Assembly (NCBI RefSeq): GCF_010671605.1
Contig: NZ_JAABOO010000001.1
Coordinates: 682,001-746,000, forward strand
Direction of reading: 5' to 3'
Length of the DNA: 64,000 bases
Origin: Leptobacterium flavescens
GTDB taxonomy: Bacteria > Bacteroidota > Bacteroidia > Flavobacteriales > Flavobacteriaceae
In this document: positions 62,060 through 64,000 of the stretch, piece by piece
Position numbering within the stretch: the stretch's first letter is position 1
Layout of the letters: every line of letters begins with the position of its first letter
Position numbers and translations under genes: made by a program
Notes under the pieces: model-generated
Told to the model about the DNA's origin: nothing
Database searches by the model: none
The model's input: the letters and a program-made list of their open reading frames with translations, nothing else

Positions 62060-62454
62060 ATGATAGATTAGCTATAATCGTAGTATAAATCCAAATATAA
62101 GAAACAAACATTACAGCTGAATATCAATCCCAATAAATCAACAATCGTAAATCTAAAATCGTTAATCGTGCTTCTCAACGAGCCTGTATCGAGCGCCCGC
62201 GTGCCGCAAAAGCTTTAGCGGAGGAGCAAGTCGAGATACTCGAAGTAACATTAGACAATGAGCAGTGAGCAATAAACAAATTCCAAGCTCTAAATTCCAA
62301 AAAAAGAGGCAAAACTACCGGTAATGCACAGGATTACTCGCTTCGCGAGTGTTCCTTTATGCTCCGTAGTCTAAATGAAAAGTCACAGATCTTCGATCTG
62401 CTAACTTTTTTATTTTCACTTCGATTCCTGAGCACGCTCAAATCTCGTTCAAAT
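62060..62454. other. Intergenic region with repeats and hairpins, no gene
   Basis: About 400 bp without an open frame. It holds ATCGTAAATCTAAAATCGTT-type short repeats near 62146-62168, the dispersed repeat copy 3, and two small hairpins: CTCGC/GCGAG near 62338-62350 and CAGATC/GATCTG near 62387-62401. The region looks like accumulated repeat debris. Confidence 0.55.
62240..62300. repeat. Dispersed intergenic repeat, copy 3
   Basis: Begins TCGAAGTAACATTAGACAAT and continues AGCAGTGAGCAATAAACAAA TTCCAAGCTC. It differs from copy 2 at a few positions. Confidence 0.7.
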
Positions 62455-62483
62455 AAAAAAGCTCACAATATTTGTGAGCTTTT
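62455..62483 (-). terminator. Terminator of tRNA-Arg
   Basis: GCTCACA/TGTGAGC stem with a short AT-rich loop, flanked by A6 on the plus strand, which is T6 for minus-strand transcripts. Confidence 0.85.
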
Positions 62484-62493
62484 CATTCTTAAG

Positions 62494-62567
62494 TGACCCC
62501 GGCAGGATTCAAACCTGCAACCCTCAGAGCCGAAATCTGATGCGCTATTCAGTTGCGCCACGGGGCC
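62494..62567 (-). tRNA. tRNA-Arg(UCG)
   Basis: A 74-base cloverleaf on the minus strand: acceptor GGCCCCG pairs with CGGGGTC (one G-U), the anticodon stem TCAGA/TCTGA encloses TTTCGGC with anticodon TCG (reading CGA), and the T-loop contains GTTTGAATC. CCA is not encoded. It starts 11 bp after the yqeY stop and is probably processed from that transcript. Confidence 0.96.
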
Positions 62568-62578
62568 TTAATATCAAT

Positions 62579-63028
62579 TTAACTTAATTTCTGTTTAACA
62601 ATAGTAGAAATAGTCTTTCCGTCTGCCTTTCCGGCCAGTTCCTTAGAAGCCATTCCCATTACTTTTCCCATATCTTTCATGCTGGAAGCTCCGGTCTTTT
62701 CAATGATCGATGCAACCACTCCTGCAATTTCCTCTTCACTTAACTGCTCGGGTAAAAACTTTTCAATAACTGCAGCCTGAGCTACCTCGGGTTCTGCCAG
62801 ATCTGCTCTCCCCTGCTCTGTAAAGATCGCTGCGCTGTCTTTACGCTGTTTTACCAGCTTCTGAAGTATTTTGATCTCTTCGTCTTCACTGAGTTCTTCC
62901 TTGGCTCCGCTTTCGGTCTTAGCTAAAAGGATAGCAGATTTAACCGCTCTGAGCGCCTCTAAAGCAATCGTGTCTTTAGATCTCATTGCAGCTTTCATCT
63001 CTTCCATTATTTTAGTTTGCAGACTCAT
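62579..63028 (-). CDS. GatB/YqeY domain protein
   Basis: A 149-residue protein consisting of one GatB/YqeY domain. It shows LQTKIMEEMKAAMRSKDTIALEALRAVKSAI, then KLVKQRKDSAAIFTEQGR and the C-terminal MKDMGKVMGMASKELAGKADGKTIS motif. The domain in GatB binds tRNA; stand-alone members are proposed to have a tRNA-related role. Placement directly between ftsZ and a tRNA gene is consistent with that, but it is only suggestive. It is separated from ftsZ by a terminator. Confidence 0.92.
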   Translation of the reverse strand: MSLQTKIMEEMKAAMRSKDTIALEALRAVKSAILLAKTESGAKEELSEDEEIKILQKLVKQRKDSAAIFTEQGRADLAEPEVAQAAVIEKFLPEQLSEEEIAGVVASIIEKTGASSMKDMGKVMGMASKELAGKADGKTISTIVKQKLS

Positions 63029-63065
63029 TTTTTACTTAAGTATTTGTTTCGGAATGCGAAGATAA

Positions 63066-63100
63066 AAAATAACCCGGAATCTGTGCATAGATTCCGGGTA
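63066..63100 (-). terminator. Terminator of ftsZ
   Basis: A perfect 11-bp stem (ACCCGGAATCT/AGATTCCGGGT) with a six-base loop. On the minus strand it is followed by TATTTTTTATC. It is the strongest hairpin in the window. Confidence 0.9.
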
Positions 63101-63138
63101 AAATCATAGGTCATAGTAGGCTAAGCGATCTGATATCG

Positions 63139-64000
63139 TTAGTCTACATTGTCATGCAGAAATGAATTATTGGATCTTAACTGAGATTCGTCATTGCTAT
63201 CCTTGCTCACAGATAATCGGGACGAATCGTTTTCTTCGGTTCTGTCTTCCAATTCTATTCCCATTCTTTTATAAGCAGGTTGCTTCTCTATCTCATCAAT
63301 TCTCGAAATATTGTTCTGGAATTTATAATTGAATTCCTTTAATTTCCTTCTTCTTTCGGCAGCTCTCATCTTTAAAGAATCTTCAATTGAGCTGTTCATA
63401 GGATCGATCTCGGCCTGTTCTTTTTCAGGTGCTTCTTCTACGGTTTTCTTTTCAAAAACCATTTCTTCCTCAATAACTTCCGGCTTTTGCTGCTCCGGCC
63501 TGGCATTGGCCAGTTTATTCTCTACCTCCATATAATCATCCAGACTGTACCTGGTTTCTCCTTCATCTGAAACTTCGGTTACCGGAATGATCTCTACATG
63601 GTCTTTTACTTCATAATCCTTCACATCGTCGGTAAGGTCGAACATCACCACATTCTCCTCTTCTTTCTCTTCCTCCGAATTGATCGGCAAGTCGAAAGAC
63701 AATGTGATCTGCTGATCATCCTCTGCAAGTTCCGGTTCAACTTCCTCCGGCTCCACCACTTCAATATTCTTCAACTGAGGAGTAGTATCTATAATTACAA
63801 AATCTTCTTCCTCTGCTTTTACTTCCTCATACACTACATTTATGTCTTTTATCAGTTTGGAAGTGGGGATCAGGTTTAACTCTGCATCCTCATCAACCAA
63901 AGTATGTCTGATAACCGGCTCCTTAGGCTCCGGCTTCTTCTCTTCCTTCGGAAGCTCCAGTGTTGAGAAAGATGCCTTGGGAGAAAGATCCTGTACGGCC
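63139..64000 (-). CDS. ftsZ: Cell division protein FtsZ, C-terminal part only
   Basis: About 286 residues are visible; the GTPase domain lies beyond the right edge. Visible is the long, acidic, disordered linker (many E, V, P residues) typical of Flavobacteriia, followed by the conserved block MRAAERRRKLKEFNYKFQNN, then IDEIEKQPAYKRMGIELED, and the tip QLRSNNSFLHDNVD. In other bacteria the C-terminal peptide binds FtsA and other membrane anchors. Reading in frame from the window end continues with AVQDLSPKASFSTLELPKEE, confirming that the gene is cut and not short. Confidence 0.92.
   Translation of the reverse strand, partial: AVQDLSPKASFSTLELPKEEKKPEPKEPVIRHTLVDEDAELNLIPTSKLIKDINVVYEEVKAEEEDFVIIDTTPQLKNIEVVEPEEVEPELAEDDQQITLSFDLPINSEEEKEEENVVMFDLTDDVKDYEVKDHVEIIPVTEVSDEGETRYSLDDYMEVENKLANARPEQQKPEVIEEEMVFEKKTVEEAPEKEQAEIDPMNSSIEDSLKMRAAERRRKLKEFNYKFQNNISRIDEIEKQPAYKRMGIELEDRTEENDSSRLSVSKDSNDESQLRSNNSFLHDNVD

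Noticed and set aside
59314-62300. CRISPR array or insertion sequence at the dispersed repeats
   Set aside because: The repeats are unevenly spaced and degenerate, with no unique spacers of constant length, no transposase and no terminal inverted repeats.

Overview
The window looks like a chromosomal segment of a marine-type member of the Flavobacteriia (Bacteroidota). The evidence is the complete Na+-translocating NADH:quinone reductase operon, a type IX secretion Plug-family protein, the short RpoD, the FtsZ tail typical of the class, many secreted proteins and lipoproteins, and promoters with the Bacteroidota -7 box TAnnTTTG in place of a TATAAT box. No insertion sequence, prophage, integrase, CRISPR array or rRNA was seen. 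Two tRNAs are present: Gly(UCC) and Arg(UCG).

Layout. 0-4.2 kb, minus strand: an erythromycin-esterase-like protein cut by the window edge, pruA, apaG and a T9SS Plug-family protein. 4.4-11.9 kb, plus strand: nqrABCDEF, a terminator, then a second short unit with an uncharacterised 118-residue protein and apbE, the flavin transferase that NqrB and NqrC need. 12-15.2 kb, minus strand: gpmI, map and a methyltransferase. 15.4-19.3 kb: a secreted ankyrin protein, a 55-residue membrane protein, an M48 protease, a VanY-like peptidase, a GNAT acetyltransferase, tRNA-Gly and peptidase E. 19.4-24.8 kb: three tandem paralogous secreted proteins (the middle one without a normal start codon), a DUF6702-like protein and an M1 metallopeptidase. 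24.9-32.9 kb: a polytopic patatin-like protein and an esterase, a cysteine-rich peptide with a double-glycine-like leader, rpoD, rpe, a YpdA-like reductase and an MtfA-like peptidase.

32.9-48.5 kb is signalling and envelope enzymes: a PafA-like phosphatase, two LytS/LytTR two-component pairs, a beta-helix protein, a TonB-like/serine hydrolase pair behind a double dyad resembling BlaI/MecI operators, and a tetR-SDR-MBL-small-protein operon with two matching candidate operators. 48.6-52.2 kb holds a membrane protein, a GH2 lipoprotein with accessory domains and another GNAT protein. 52.3-59.3 kb is a heavy-metal RND efflux cluster with a TolC-like protein, an adaptor and an RND pump, plus two very histidine-rich small proteins. 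59.4-64 kb, minus strand: a CBM9-like/serine hydrolase fusion, a hypothetical membrane protein, copies of a dispersed intergenic repeat, tRNA-Arg, a GatB/YqeY protein and the C-terminal part of ftsZ.

The most interesting leads are regulatory and small-gene features: the CTG-start secreted paralog, the cysteine-rich leader peptide, the TACTA-N6-TAGTA double operator, 21-bp direct repeats in front of a LytS/LytTR operon, and the paired TetR operators. All family assignments come from reading motifs; no database search was run.
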